Origin: Thermococcus onnurineus NA1
GTDB lineage: Archaea > Methanobacteriota_B > Thermococci > Thermococcales > Thermococcaceae
Direction of reading: 5' to 3'
Assembly (NCBI RefSeq): GCF_000018365.1
Contig: NC_011529.1
Location: forward strand, 992,001 to 1,056,000
Length of the DNA stretch: 64,000 bases
Shown in pieces: positions 45,390 to 54,642 of the stretch. How positions within the stretch are numbered: position 1 is the stretch's first letter; each line of letters opens with the position of its first letter. Below the pieces are notes generated by a model. It made no database searches. It saw nothing but the letters and a program-made list of their open reading frames with translations, and was not told the DNA's origin. A program made the position numbers and the translations under genes.

Positions 45390-45967
45390 ATGATAGTTTA
45401 CTTTATCGGCACCGGCGGGAGCGAGGGAATTCCGGCTCACCTTTGCACCTGTTCCTCATGCAACGAGGCGAGGAACTTTGGCTTCGCCCAGAGGAAGCCC
45501 TCTACAGTGGCAAACACGCGGATGCGCTGATACTCAACGACCCCAAAAACCTGCAGCCGAACTTCATAAAAGCCCGGCGATACTCTGAAAATCGACACGC
45601 TCAAGATCACTGCCCTAAAGCTCAATCACCAGGTTGAAACTCTCGGTTATTTAATCGAGGAGGACGGAAAGAGTGTTGCAATACTCTACGACACAAAGGG
45701 ACTTCCAGAGGAGACGCGGAAGGTTCTGGAGAAAAAGGCCCCACTGAGGCTGGCCATCGTTGACGCCACTTATCCCCGGATTTCGATGATCCCTATCACA
45801 ACAACGTTGATGAGGGCGCTGAAATTGGGCTTGAGCTTACCGAGAGAACCGTTCTCAGCCACATATCTCACAAAAACCTGCCCTTCCTCGAACTCACGGA
45901 GTACGTCCGCAAAAGATGGGGCAACAAAGTTCTGGTCGCGTATGATGGAATGGTTTTCTACGTCTGA
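45390..45967 (+). pseudogene. Metallo-beta-lactamase-fold hydrolase, frameshifted
   Basis: Translating in successive frames gives one broken protein. The first piece MIVYFIGTGGSEGIPAHLC ends at TGA 45528-45530. Further pieces are LNDPKNLQPNFIKARR, LGYLIEEDGKSVAILYDTKG with LAIVDATY, and, after another shift near 45790, YHNNVDEGAEIGLELTER through VLSHISHKNLPF. The start looks like PhnP-type MBL hydrolases (phosphoribosyl cyclic phosphate or similar). The HxHxDH zinc motif that should follow the first piece is missing, so the loss includes a deletion and at least two frameshifts. Its promoter and operator remain intact. Confidence 0.75.
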
Positions 45968-46012
45968 GGCCAAGGTTTTTATCTCTGTTCTCCTAACCCC
46001 TACGGTGGTGGC

Positions 46013-46576
46013 ATGAGGGTTTTTGAGCTCGCAAAGCGGAGAAAGACTGTGAGGCAGTTCCTACCGGATAAACCGTCACTTGATGCAATCATGAAAGCCC
46101 TCGAGGCTGCAAAGGAAGCTCCATCCGGAATGAACGCCCAACCATGGCGCTTTGTTGTAATAGACGATGAGTGGCTGAAAGGGAAGATACGGGAGCTCTG
46201 CGAGGAAGAAGAGAAGAAGTTCTACTCAAAGACAAAGGGCGACCTGATGGCCTGGCTGAACGCCAAGGGATTCAGGCCAGAGAAGCCCTTCCTGAGCGAA
46301 GCCCCTTACCTGATCCTTGTCTTCGGCAACACAAAGGCCCCCTACTGGCTCCAATCAACGTGGATAGCGGTCGGATATCTTCTTTTAGCACTTGAAGAGC
46401 TGGGCCTCGGGACGGTAACCTACACACCGCCCAACCCGAAGCCTGTCGAGGAGCTTTTGAACGCCCCCAGAGACTACAAGCTTCAGGTCATCCTGCCCGT
46501 TGGATATCCGGCAGACCCGAAGCCGAAGTACGAGAGGAAAAAGCTTGAAGAGGTTGTGAGCTTCAACGGATTTTAG
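46013..46576 (+). CDS. Nitroreductase-family FMN oxidoreductase
   Basis: A 187-residue flavoenzyme: KRRKTVRQFLPDKP with the FMN-binding Arg residues, EAPSGMNAQPWRFVVI near residue 35, and LALEELGLGTVTYTPPNP and LPVGYPADPKPK in the second half. The family reduces nitro compounds, quinones or flavins; archaeal substrates are unknown. GGTGGTGGC precedes ATG 46013. It overlaps the end of the decayed proC by four bases and lies 45 bp after another dead gene. Confidence 0.88.
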   Translation: MRVFELAKRRKTVRQFLPDKPSLDAIMKALEAAKEAPSGMNAQPWRFVVIDDEWLKGKIRELCEEEEKKFYSKTKGDLMAWLNAKGFRPEKPFLSEAPYLILVFGNTKAPYWLQSTWIAVGYLLLALEELGLGTVTYTPPNPKPVEELLNAPRDYKLQVILPVGYPADPKPKYERKKLEEVVSFNGF

Positions 46577-47350
46577 GCCTTTTCGAGAGTATCCTCGACT
46601 TTCTGGTCGCCGCGTCTATGGCCTTCACCACCGCCATCCTCACCCTTCTTCCTCGAGCTCAAAGACGCCGTCTATCGTAGTCCCAGCGGGGTTATCATCC
46701 CCTCCCTTCACCTCGGCCGGATGTCTGTCCGTCTCCATGAGGAGCTTCGTCGTCTCGAGGAGGGTCTGGAGGACGGCGAGCCAGGCAATTTCCCTCGGCA
46801 GACCAACCCTTAAGCGGCCGTAGACCATCGCCTCAAGGAACACCGTCACGTAGGCCTGTCCGAAACCATCGAGTCCCATTATGGCGTCCATGTGCTCCTC
46901 CCCAACCTTTATGCACTCTCCAAAGGCAGGAAATAGGTTCTCAACGGTTTTCAGGTCGTCACCCTTTAGGTCGATGGCGTATGCCGTAAAAGACTCCTTG
47001 ACGAGAACGGCTATGTTGGGCATCGCCCTGACCACCTTAGCCTTCGGAACTTTTCTCTCTATGTATTCGAGCCCTATGCCAGCGGCCAGCAATATCAGCA
47101 GCTTTCCGTCGAGCTTTTCCCCATCTCGTCCAGCACTGCCCAACTTTGTTCGGCTTGACCGCGAGAAAACAACATCGGCCCATTCCGCCGCCTTCACGTT
47201 GTTCCGCGTGAGCTTTACGCCATGCCCCCCAAGCCATTTGATCTTCTCAACGTTTCTCCGGGTGCGATAACCTCATGGCCGGCCTCGCTCAGGGCTTTGG
47301 CAACTGCACTTCCAGCGGTTCCAGCGCCGATAACGGCAACCTCATTCCAT
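46573..47350 (-). pseudogene. proC: Pyrroline-5-carboxylate reductase, frameshifted (proC remnant)
   Basis: Pieces from different frames line up with ProC. Near 47340 NEVAVIGAGTAGSAVAKAL is a Rossmann start. Next come NVKAAEWADVVF and, after a shift, LDGKLLILLAAGIGLEYIE, KAKVVRAMPNIAVLV and IMGLDGFGQAYVTVFLEAMV, and the end, MAVVKAIDAATRKSRILEK, in another frame. The initiation codon is out of phase as well. At least four frame breaks are seen, so no proline synthesis can come from this copy. A 185-residue frame (46640-47197) survives in the middle but lacks the NAD(P) fold. Confidence 0.82.
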
Positions 47351-47500
47351 CACTGGCGGAAGTCCGTTCCTGTTCAGATAACGTTTTTGGGCAGTTGGGA
47401 GTCACGGTGACAAGATGTTCCCGTATATGGGGGACTACTGACGGAAATGGATGGTCGGAGTTTATCCAGTTGGTACAATAGCCAGCCCTTCCTGTCCAAG

Positions 47501-47525
47501 GGTTTAAATAGGGGCAACGTTCCCC
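47501..47525 (+). promoter_or_regulatory. Promoter of the aromatic amino acid operon
   Basis: TATA box GGTTTAAATA (47501-47510) is followed at once by GGGGCAACGTTCCCC (47511-47525), an imperfect palindrome around AACGTT between TATA and expected start near 47530. A perfect GTCACGGTGAC palindrome lies further upstream at 47401-47411. Either could be the operator of the winged-helix gene that follows. Confidence 0.5.
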
Positions 47526-47575
47526 ATAATCCCGGTGGTCGTCATGGCAGAACCGAAGGTGATGCCCCGCCAATA

Positions 47576-47869
47576 TTGGTAACCCCCTTCGGGGGTGAGG
47601 TGATTAGGAAACTTGTTCTCAGGGCACTGAACGAGAACCAGCGGCTGATCCTAAGGAGCGTTAACGGAAGACACCGATCCCTCAACGCCCTCCTTGAGGA
47701 GCTCAGCAGGAAGGAGAAGAAGCCGATATCAACCCTCAAACTGAACGCCAAGATACTAAAGGATCTCGGCCTCATAGACTACGGAACCAGGGACGACCCC
47801 AAACCGGTCCGCCTTACTGAGCACGGGTTCTTTGTTCTTAATCTTCTGGAGGTTGATGAAAATGAGTGA
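47576..47869 (+). CDS. Winged-helix regulator heading the aro operon
   Basis: About 97 residues: VIRKLVLRALNENQRLILR, then a helix-turn-helix region with SLNALLEELSR and PISTLKLNAKILKDLGLI, a wing (DYGTRDDPKPVRLTEHG) and a short tail. As I recall, in T. kodakarensis a protein at the same place (TK0271, Tar) activates aromatic amino acid genes, so this is probably its orthologue. The start is unclear: TTG 47576 is in frame after GGTGATG, GTG 47606 gives a shorter protein, and the best-placed ATG (47544, after GGTGGTCGTC) is in another frame and stops after 12 codons. An N-terminal frameshift is possible. It overlaps the next gene by eight bases. Confidence 0.75.
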   Translation: MVTPFGGEVIRKLVLRALNENQRLILRSVNGRHRSLNALLEELSRKEKKPISTLKLNAKILKDLGLIDYGTRDDPKPVRLTEHGFFVLNLLEVDENE

Positions 47870-48512
47870 AGCAGTTTTCAGGCTCCGCAACATGCTCGAG
47901 AGGGTCAACAACTTCCACCTAAGCTCCTCCGAGACCTGTCTGGATATACTATCGGCAGTACTCGAAAGGAAGGGCGAGGAAGACGTGGTGATACTCAGCA
48001 AGGGTCACTCCGCACCCGCTTTCTACGTAACCCTCCACGAGATGGGCTTCATAACATGGGAAGAGCTACTGACCTTCGCCGACATAGACGGCCTGCCGAG
48101 CCACGTTGCGAGGGGGTTGCCCTTCATTGAGGTCTCCAGCGGCTCCCTCGGGCAGGGTCTGTCGGTGGCAAACGGCATAGCACTGGCCAAGAGGGCGGAC
48201 GGAAAGGGTGAAAAGGTTTACGTCATCCTTGGCGACGGCGAGCTCGACGAGGGTCAGGTGTGGGAAGCCGCCATGACCGCTTCCCACTACGGCCTCGACA
48301 ACGTGATAGCGATCGTTGACAGGAACTACTTCCAGCTCACCGGCGGAACCGAGGAGACGCTGAGGAAGGAACCCCTGGCAGACAAGTGGCGCGCCTTCGG
48401 CTGGACGGTCATAGAAGTTCCTAACGAGAGGAGCGCGATAGAGACGGCTCTGGACTACGCCGAGAGAATCAAGGGCAGGCCCAAGGTCATAATAGCGAGG
48501 TGGGAGAAGTGA
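47862..48512 (+). CDS. Transketolase, N-terminal subunit
   Basis: Split archaeal transketolase: this 216-residue chain binds thiamine diphosphate. It shows SKGHSAPAFYVTL, SSGSLGQGLSVANGIALA and GDGELDEGQVWEAAM followed by DRNYFQLTG, the TPP motif GDG-x(n)-N. Together with the next gene it can make erythrose 4-phosphate from fructose 6-phosphate and glyceraldehyde 3-phosphate, the precursor for DAHP synthase. GGAGGTTGATGAAA precedes ATG 47862. It overlaps both neighbours. Confidence 0.93.
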   Translation: MSEAVFRLRNMLERVNNFHLSSSETCLDILSAVLERKGEEDVVILSKGHSAPAFYVTLHEMGFITWEELLTFADIDGLPSHVARGLPFIEVSSGSLGQGLSVANGIALAKRADGKGEKVYVILGDGELDEGQVWEAAMTASHYGLDNVIAIVDRNYFQLTGGTEETLRKEPLADKWRAFGWTVIEVPNERSAIETALDYAERIKGRPKVIIARWEK

Positions 48513-49429
48513 TAGAGAGCTTCCGCGAAGCCTTTGGACGGACCCTCGTGGAGATTGGAAGGGAAGAACTGAAGCTGGTAGTCCTCGATGCCGACGTGAA
48601 GAGCTCAACGAGGACGTCATACTTTGAGAAGGCCTTCCCAAACAGGTTCTTTCAGGTGGGGATAAGCGAGCAGGACATGGTGTCGACGGCGGCTGGCTTT
48701 GCAATAGCCGGGAAGATACCCGTGGCCTCGGCCTTCGCCTCGTTCCTCATGAGGGCGTGGGAGCAGATAAGGAATACCGTCGCGAGGGACAACCTGAACG
48801 TCAAGCTCGTCTCGACCCACTCGGGCTTCTCTGACTACCTCGACGGCTCCTCCCACCAGTGTCTGGAGGACGTCGCCCTCATGAGAGTGCTCCCCAACAT
48901 GAGAGTTATCGTACCCGCGGACGCACCCTCTGTTGAGGTTCTCCTCAGGGAGGCCGTGAAGCTTGAGGGGCCTGTTTACATGCGCCTCGGCCGGGACTAC
49001 GCCCCAAGGGTGTACGAAAGGCCTAAGCTAAAAATCGGGAAGGCCAGTATCCTCAGAAAGGGAAACGACGTCCTTCTGATAGCCAACGGCGTCATGGTCT
49101 CGGTGGCGTTGAAGGTCGCGGATACCCTCGAGGATAAGGGCATGAGAGCGGCAGTTGCCGACTTCCACACGGTCAAGCCTCTCGACGAGGAAACTCTCCT
49201 GAGGATGGCCTCTCCGGTTGACGTTGTTGTCACCCTTGAGGAGCACAGCATCTACGGGGGTCTTGGAGGCGCCGTGGCGGAGGTGCTCTCCGAGAGGATG
49301 CCGAGGCGGGTGATAAGAATAGGAACGACGCAGTTCGGCCGTTCAAGCAGGGACTACCTTTCGCTCCTCGACAGGTACGGTCTGACTGCCGAGAAAGTTG
49401 TCAGAAGGCTTGAGGAGGTGGTGGCTTGA
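48509..49429 (+). CDS. Transketolase, C-terminal subunit
   Basis: A 306-residue pyrimidine-binding and C-terminal chain: LVVLDADVKSSTRTSYFEKAFPNRFFQVGISEQDMVSTAAG is reproduced here only in part, with QVGISEQDM the catalytic Glu region, then PVYMRLGRDYAPRVYE and VVTLEEHSIYGGLGGAVAE. GTG 48509 sits in the stop codon of the previous gene after GAGGTGGGAGAA; GTG 48500 is an alternative. It works as a heteromer with the preceding chain. Confidence 0.92.
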   Translation: MIESFREAFGRTLVEIGREELKLVVLDADVKSSTRTSYFEKAFPNRFFQVGISEQDMVSTAAGFAIAGKIPVASAFASFLMRAWEQIRNTVARDNLNVKLVSTHSGFSDYLDGSSHQCLEDVALMRVLPNMRVIVPADAPSVEVLLREAVKLEGPVYMRLGRDYAPRVYERPKLKIGKASILRKGNDVLLIANGVMVSVALKVADTLEDKGMRAAVADFHTVKPLDEETLLRMASPVDVVVTLEEHSIYGGLGGAVAEVLSERMPRRVIRIGTTQFGRSSRDYLSLLDRYGLTAEKVVRRLEEVVA

Positions 49430-50226
49430 GCCCTGAATTCAAGTTCTCAAAGGAGTACAAATCAAGGACTGTAATCAAAGTAGGTGATGTTAGAATAGGA
49501 GATGGGTTCACTATCATAGCCGGTCCCTGTGCCGTGGAAAGCGAAGAGCAGATAACAAAGGTCGCGGAGTTCCTGGCCGAGGTAGGGGTCAAGGTGATCC
49601 GCGGCGGCGCCTTCAAGCCGAGGACAAGCCCCTATTCTTTCCAGGGATACGGTGAGAGGGCCCTTAAATGGCTGAGAAAAGCTGCCGATGAGTACGGCCT
49701 TGTAACTGTTACCGAGGTCATGGACACCTCGCAGGTTGAGCTCGTGGCGAAATACTCGGATATCGTCCAGATTGGTGCCAGGAACGCCCAGAACTTCGAG
49801 CTCCTGAAGGCCGTTGGAAAAATAGACAACCCCGTGCTCCTCAAGAGGGGGATGGGTAACACGGTTCAGGAGCTTCTCCACTCCGCGGAGTACATAATGA
49901 GCGGCGGAAACGAGAACGTCATCCTGTGCGAGAGGGGCATAAGAACCTTTGAAACTGCCACGCGCTTCACGCTCGACATCTCGGTCGTTCCGGTCATCAA
50001 GGAACTCTCCCACCTTCCCGCGATAGTCGATCCCTCCCATCCGGCCGGAAGGAGGAGCCTTGTCATCCCGCTCGCCAAGGCAGCCTACGCCGTCGGCGCC
50101 GACGGCATAATGGTGGAGGTTCACCCCGAGCCGGAGAAGGCCCTCTCGGATTCTGCCCAACAACTCGACTTCGAGGGCTTCAGAAAACTTCTGGAGGAGC
50201 TGGAGGGGCTGGGATGGAGGGACTGA
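49426..50226 (+). CDS. aroF: 3-deoxy-7-phosphoheptulonate (DAHP) synthase
   Basis: First enzyme of the shikimate route, joining phosphoenolpyruvate and erythrose 4-phosphate. The 266-residue chain is the short type I-beta form (KDO8P-synthase-like), without a regulatory ferredoxin-like or chorismate mutase domain. It shows [42 protein letters not shown] and [14 protein letters not shown]. It starts with TTG in the stop codon of the transketolase gene (TTGA). No fused regulatory domain suggests little feedback control. Confidence 0.95.
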   Translation: MSPEFKFSKEYKSRTVIKVGDVRIGDGFTIIAGPCAVESEEQITKVAEFLAEVGVKVIRGGAFKPRTSPYSFQGYGERALKWLRKAADEYGLVTVTEVMDTSQVELVAKYSDIVQIGARNAQNFELLKAVGKIDNPVLLKRGMGNTVQELLHSAEYIMSGGNENVILCERGIRTFETATRFTLDISVVPVIKELSHLPAIVDPSHPAGRRSLVIPLAKAAYAVGADGIMVEVHPEPEKALSDSAQQLDFEGFRKLLEELEGLGWRD

Positions 50227-51191
50227 TATTCGGCTCCCTCGAGGAGCTCCCTTCAGTAGTCGAGAAGCTCAGACCCCACAGGGTGGTCATACTGACCAAC
50301 ACGACCCTTGAACGGCTGTGGCTAGGTAAAGTGATGGAGCTCGTTGGCGGGGAGGCAATAGTTATCCCCGATGGAGAGGAGCACAAGAGGCTTGAGACGG
50401 CGGTTAACGTCTGGAACATGTTGGTGGACATGGGCTTTACGAGGAGATCCCTGCTGGTAGGCCTTGGCGGGGGCGTTGTGACGGATCTGGCCGGCTTCAT
50501 CGCCTCCACATACATGAGGGGCACTATGCTCGGCCTCGTGCCGACGACCCTCCTCGCACAGGTGGACGCGGCGATCGGGGGAAAAACCGGAGTAAACTTC
50601 CGCGGAAAAAACATGATAGGAACGTTCTACCTCCCGGACTTCGTGCTGATTGCCCACGAAACCCTCTCGACACTCCCTGGGGAGGAGGTCCTCAACGGCC
50701 TCGGGGAGGTTGCCAAGTACGCCGTGCTCAAGGGAAAAATATACGGCATGGTGAGGAAGTTCCCCGGGATGACCCCCGAGCTCGTGAGGGAGTGCGCCCT
50801 CTTCAAGGCCAAGGTCGTTGAGGAGGACTTCATGGAGGCAGGGAAGAGAAGGATACTGAACCTCGGCCACACCACTGCCCACGCCATCGAGAAGCTCTCT
50901 GACTACAGAATAAAGCACGGTCTGGCCGTGGCTATGGGCCTCATGGTCGCGGCGAAGGTTGGGGAGCACCTCTACGGCTTCGACGCGGGCAAAGTGGAGG
51001 AGCTCTTGAATGCCTTCGGCCTCCCCACGAGACACCCCTTCGAGGCGGGGGAGATAGTGAGGGAAATGAGGCTCGACAAGAAGGCGTGGCGCGGAAGGCT
51101 TGTCTTCGTAGTCCCGGAGGACATAGGAAAGGTTCACGTTGAGGAGGTCGGAGAGGAGGTCGTTAAGAGAGCACTGGAGGAGACAGCATGA
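50214..51191 (+). CDS. aroB: 3-dehydroquinate synthase
   Basis: Converts DAHP to 3-dehydroquinate with NAD and zinc. The 325-residue protein has IPDGEEHKRLETAV, LVGLGGGVVTDLAGFIAS, VPTTLLAQVDAAIGGKTGVN and the zinc-ligand helix LNLGHTTAHAIE. It is the standard type, not the methanogen alternative. Its ATG lies inside the aroF end, an overlap of 13 bp. Confidence 0.96.
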   Translation: MEGLIFGSLEELPSVVEKLRPHRVVILTNTTLERLWLGKVMELVGGEAIVIPDGEEHKRLETAVNVWNMLVDMGFTRRSLLVGLGGGVVTDLAGFIASTYMRGTMLGLVPTTLLAQVDAAIGGKTGVNFRGKNMIGTFYLPDFVLIAHETLSTLPGEEVLNGLGEVAKYAVLKGKIYGMVRKFPGMTPELVRECALFKAKVVEEDFMEAGKRRILNLGHTTAHAIEKLSDYRIKHGLAVAMGLMVAAKVGEHLYGFDAGKVEELLNAFGLPTRHPFEAGEIVREMRLDKKAWRGRLVFVVPEDIGKVHVEEVGEEVVKRALEETA

Positions 51192-51835
51192 TAGTGGGTG
51201 TAGTATTGGCAAAAAACGCCCAGAAGGCCGTTGAAAAGATAAAATCCGGAGAGGCCGATTTGTACGAGGTCAGGCTGGACCACTTCTCCTCATTTGACGG
51301 CCTTGAGGAGCTCGAACCCTTTGCCCCCAACCTGATATTCACGTTCAGAAGTTATGAAGAGGGCGGCAGGAGGGAAGCAAGCGATGAGGAGAGGCTCAGG
51401 GTGTACAAGAGAGTGCTGGAGCTCTACCCCGCGTATGTTGACGTGGGGCTGAACTCGGGCATAGCCGAAAGAGTCGTGAAAGAGGCCAGGGAGAAGAGGG
51501 TGGGTGTTGTCCTGTCGTACCACAACTTCGAGGAAACGCCGGACTTCTGGGAGCTTTTGGGGGTGGTAAAGGCCATGGAAGCCCTCGAACCCGACGTTAT
51601 GAAGATCGTGACGATGGCCAGATCCCTTGGGGACAACCTCCGGATTGCGAGGCTCTACGAGGGCAGGGAGAACGTGGTCGCCTTCTGCATGGGTTCTTTG
51701 GGAAGGCTTTCAAGGCTCATAAGCGCGCTCCTGGCTCCCTTTACCTACGCGTCCCTCGATGAGGAGGCCGCCCCGGGCCAGCTCACCGTCGAGGAACTGA
51801 GGAGAGCCATTGAGGTGGTCGGGGATGGACGCTGA
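51188..51835 (+). CDS. aroD: 3-dehydroquinate dehydratase, type I
   Basis: A 215-residue class I enzyme that forms 3-dehydroshikimate by a Schiff base. DLYEVRLDHF near residue 27, VVLSYHNFEETP with the catalytic His, and DVMKIVTMARSLGDN with the Schiff-base Lys are present. AFCMGSLGRLSRL near residue 160 and PGQLTVEEL near the end complete the family. It starts ATGA over the aroB stop. Confidence 0.95.
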   Translation: MIVGVVLAKNAQKAVEKIKSGEADLYEVRLDHFSSFDGLEELEPFAPNLIFTFRSYEEGGRREASDEERLRVYKRVLELYPAYVDVGLNSGIAERVVKEAREKRVGVVLSYHNFEETPDFWELLGVVKAMEALEPDVMKIVTMARSLGDNLRIARLYEGRENVVAFCMGSLGRLSRLISALLAPFTYASLDEEAAPGQLTVEELRRAIEVVGDGR

Positions 51836-52652
51836 AACGGTACTCTACGGGCTCATAGGGCGGCCGGTGAGTCACTCCCTCAGCCCTGCGATGCACAACG
51901 CGCTCTTCCGGCTCTACGGAATGAACGCGGTGTACCTTGCCTTTGAAGTCAGTGACCTAGAAGGCGCCATAAAGGGGATCAGAGCTTTGGGGATCCGCGG
52001 CCTCAACGTGACGATGCCCCACAAGGAGACCGTTGTCGGGCACCTCGACGGCCTCTCGAGCGAGGCTGAAGCCCTTAACAGCGTTAACACGGTCGTCAAC
52101 AGGGGAGGAGAACTCATAGGACACAACACCGACGGAGTTGGGGCCCGGAAAGCCCTTGAGAGGTTCACGAAGCTAAAGGGGAGGAGGGTTCTAATCATAG
52201 GGGCTGGCGGTGCGGGGAAGGCAATAGCCCACGAGCTCTCAAAGGTTGCAAGCGTGGTCGTCCTCAACAGAACCCCTGAGAGGGCAAAAACCCTCGAGCG
52301 CTTCGGAATCGAGGTCGGAAGGCTGGAGAGGTCGAGGCTTGAAGCTGAGATCAGAAATGCCGACGTCCTGATAAACGCCACGCCCGTGGGTATGAACGAG
52401 GAGAGGAGCATTGTCCCTCCGGAGCTTCTCCCAGAGGGAGCGGTCGTCATGGATGCTGTTTATACCCCACCTAAGACGCTCCTCCTCAGGGAGGCCGAGG
52501 CGAGGGGATGCCTTACGGTAGATGGCCTCTGGATGCTCGTCTATCAGGGGGCTGAAAGCTTCCGCCTCTGGACGGGAGTAAGTCCCGACGTTGATTTCAT
52601 GAGGAGGGTTGCGCTTGAAGGGCTCAGCAAGCGCGGCTGTTACGGTGGTTAA
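51825..52652 (+). CDS. aroE: Shikimate dehydrogenase
   Basis: NADPH-dependent reduction of dehydroshikimate. The 275-residue chain has [20 protein letters not shown], the substrate loop [24 protein letters not shown] and the Rossmann motif [14 protein letters not shown], then NRTPERA and [15 protein letters not shown] 51825 overlaps the aroD end by 11 bp and follows a GGTGGTCGGG site; five further in-frame codons upstream are unlikely. Confidence 0.95.
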   Translation: MDAETVLYGLIGRPVSHSLSPAMHNALFRLYGMNAVYLAFEVSDLEGAIKGIRALGIRGLNVTMPHKETVVGHLDGLSSEAEALNSVNTVVNRGGELIGHNTDGVGARKALERFTKLKGRRVLIIGAGGAGKAIAHELSKVASVVVLNRTPERAKTLERFGIEVGRLERSRLEAEIRNADVLINATPVGMNEERSIVPPELLPEGAVVMDAVYTPPKTLLLREAEARGCLTVDGLWMLVYQGAESFRLWTGVSPDVDFMRRVALEGLSKRGCYGG

Positions 52653-53427
52653 CGCCTTCGCAACCGGAAAGGGGGTGGCGATCGGGATTGATATGTGGAC
52701 AAGTGCGAGGGTTAAGGTAACCTCAGGGGGGATAGAGGGGAAAATACTAGTGAGGGGAAAGGAGGTTAAGGACTACAGGCTCGTCCGGGCGGTGGTAGGC
52801 CTCCTCAGGGAACTCACAGGCGGGGACTTCGGGATCAGGTTTGAGATAACCTCTGAAATACCAGTGGGAAAGGGCCTGAAAAGTAGCTCCGCCGCGGCCA
52901 ACGCCCTCACGGAGGCACTCGTCAAGGCACTGAAGCTCGACCTTGAGCCCTTACAGGTCGTCAGGCTTGGTGTGGAGGCCGCGAAGCGGGCCGGCGTTAC
53001 GCTCACGGGGGCCTTCGACGACGCCTGTGCCTCCTACTTCGGCGGCCTTTGCATAACGGACAACACGAAAAACGAGCTACTCGGGAGGAGGGAAGTGGAA
53101 GGTGAAACCGTTGTGCTCATGCCCGGGGAGAGCCTTATGACGGAGAGCCTGAGGGGGCTAGACTTTTCCGTGCTGAGGCCGTACGTTGAGGAAGCATTCA
53201 GGCTTGCGCTGGCCGGGGAGTGGAGGAAGGCGGCGGTGATAAACGGGCTGATATACGGGACGTTCCTCGGCCACGATACGAAGCCCTTCAGAGTGGCCAT
53301 GAGTATGGGCGCCGTTCCAGGCCTCAGTGGGAAGGGACCAGCGGTCTTCGCCATTACCGACGAGCCCGAGAGGCTGGCTGAGGCTTGGGAGCCCTTTGGG
53401 GAGGTTGAAATAAGAAAGCTAAGGTGA
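52615..53427 (+). CDS. aroK: Shikimate kinase, archaeal GHMP type
   Basis: Archaeal shikimate kinase belongs to the GHMP kinase superfamily, unrelated to bacterial AroK. The 270-residue protein shows [20 protein letters not shown]-like motif 2 (read here as [16 protein letters not shown]), [11 protein letters not shown], and [12 protein letters not shown] near the end. The start is probably TTG 52615 after GAGGAGG at 52599-52605; TTG 52609 is an alternative. It overlaps aroE by 38 bp or more. Confidence 0.92.
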   Translation: MKGSASAAVTVVNAFATGKGVAIGIDMWTSARVKVTSGGIEGKILVRGKEVKDYRLVRAVVGLLRELTGGDFGIRFEITSEIPVGKGLKSSSAAANALTEALVKALKLDLEPLQVVRLGVEAAKRAGVTLTGAFDDACASYFGGLCITDNTKNELLGRREVEGETVVLMPGESLMTESLRGLDFSVLRPYVEEAFRLALAGEWRKAAVINGLIYGTFLGHDTKPFRVAMSMGAVPGLSGKGPAVFAITDEPERLAEAWEPFGEVEIRKLR

Positions 53428-53433
53428 TCTGGA

Positions 53434-54642
53434 GTGGGAGTGATAATAAGGCCAGTTGGTGAAGTGACCGGCGAGGTGGAGGCACCGCCCTCGAAGAGCT
53501 ACACCCACAGGGCGTACTTCCTAGCCCTCCTCGCCGAGGGGAGGAGTAAGGTTAAGAGACCCCTGGTTTCCGACGACACACTCGCCACTCTGAACGCCAT
53601 CAGGGCATTCGGGGCATCCGTCGAGGGTGAGAGCATCATCCCCCCAGAGTGGCCGAAGGGGGCATTCATAGATGCCCACGAGTCCGGAACTACGGCCAGG
53701 ATAGCCTTGGCCGTGGCCTCCATAGGGGGAGGAGAGAGCACCGTTAACGGCGGTAGGAGGCTTAGGGAGAGGCCGTTTGGGGAGCTAGTAAGGGCCCTTC
53801 GAAAGGCGGGAGCGGAGATTGAGGGCGAAAGGCTTCCTCTTAGGGTAATTGGGAGGAACTTAAGGAGGAGAGATGTTGAGGTTGATGCATCAACCTCCTC
53901 CCAGTTCGCCACGGCGCTTCTGATAATCGGAGCCAAGGTCGGGATGGAGGTGCTGATTAAAAGATCCGTTTCAAGGCCTTACATAGAGGTCACGGCGAGA
54001 ACTCTGAAGGCTTTTGGAGCTGACTTCAGGCGTGAAGGCTTTGACTTCTACATCGAGCCCGGAATAACGGGGACTTCCTTCACGGTTCCGGGCGATTATT
54101 CATCGGCATCCTTCTTCTTAGCTGCAGGGGCCCTCTACGGGAGGGTGAAGATTCGGAACTTAGATCCGAAAGACGTTCAGGCGGACAGGGCCATAATAGA
54201 CGCCCTAAGGGAGTTCGGGGCCGAGGTGAGGGTTGGGAGGAACTACGTGGAGGCTGAGAAGGGAGAGCTTAGAGGGGTGGAGATGGACTGCTCGGACTTC
54301 CCCGACCTCTTTCCGGTGCTGGCCGTTGTTGCTTCCTACGCCGAGGGAAGGAGCGTCCTGAGGGCGAGGCAGCTCAGGTTCAAGGAGAGCGACAGGGTAA
54401 GGGCGATGGCCGTCAACCTCTCAAGGATGGGGATACGGGTGAGGGAGCTTCCGGACGGGCTGGAGATAGAGGGGGGGAGGCCTAAGGGAGGGCAGTTTGA
54501 GACCTTCAACGACCACAGGATAGCCATGGCCATGGTCGTGGCGGCGCTGGGGGCGAGGGGAGAAAGCGTTATCCCTGAAACGGGGAGCGTTTCCAAATCC
54601 TACCCCGGCTTCTTTAACGACCTTAGGAGGCTGGTGGGATGA
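53434..54642 (+). CDS. aroA: 5-enolpyruvylshikimate-3-phosphate synthase
   Basis: A 402-residue EPSP synthase with two repeated-fold domains: APPSKSYTHRAYFLALLAEG near residue 18, ESGTTARIALAVASIGGG, DASTSSQFATALLI, KESDRVRAMAVNLSRMG and NDHRIAMAMVVAALG. It starts with GTG 53434 (or GTG 53440) after TCTGGA and ends overlapping the aroC start. Ordinary length and motifs. Confidence 0.95.
   Translation: MGVIIRPVGEVTGEVEAPPSKSYTHRAYFLALLAEGRSKVKRPLVSDDTLATLNAIRAFGASVEGESIIPPEWPKGAFIDAHESGTTARIALAVASIGGGESTVNGGRRLRERPFGELVRALRKAGAEIEGERLPLRVIGRNLRRRDVEVDASTSSQFATALLIIGAKVGMEVLIKRSVSRPYIEVTARTLKAFGADFRREGFDFYIEPGITGTSFTVPGDYSSASFFLAAGALYGRVKIRNLDPKDVQADRAIIDALREFGAEVRVGRNYVEAEKGELRGVEMDCSDFPDLFPVLAVVASYAEGRSVLRARQLRFKESDRVRAMAVNLSRMGIRVRELPDGLEIEGGRPKGGQFETFNDHRIAMAMVVAALGARGESVIPETGSVSKSYPGFFNDLRRLVG

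Noticed and set aside
46640-47197. 185-residue frame as an intact proC
   Set aside because: It lacks the N-terminal dinucleotide fold and the true C-terminus; both are found in other frames nearby.
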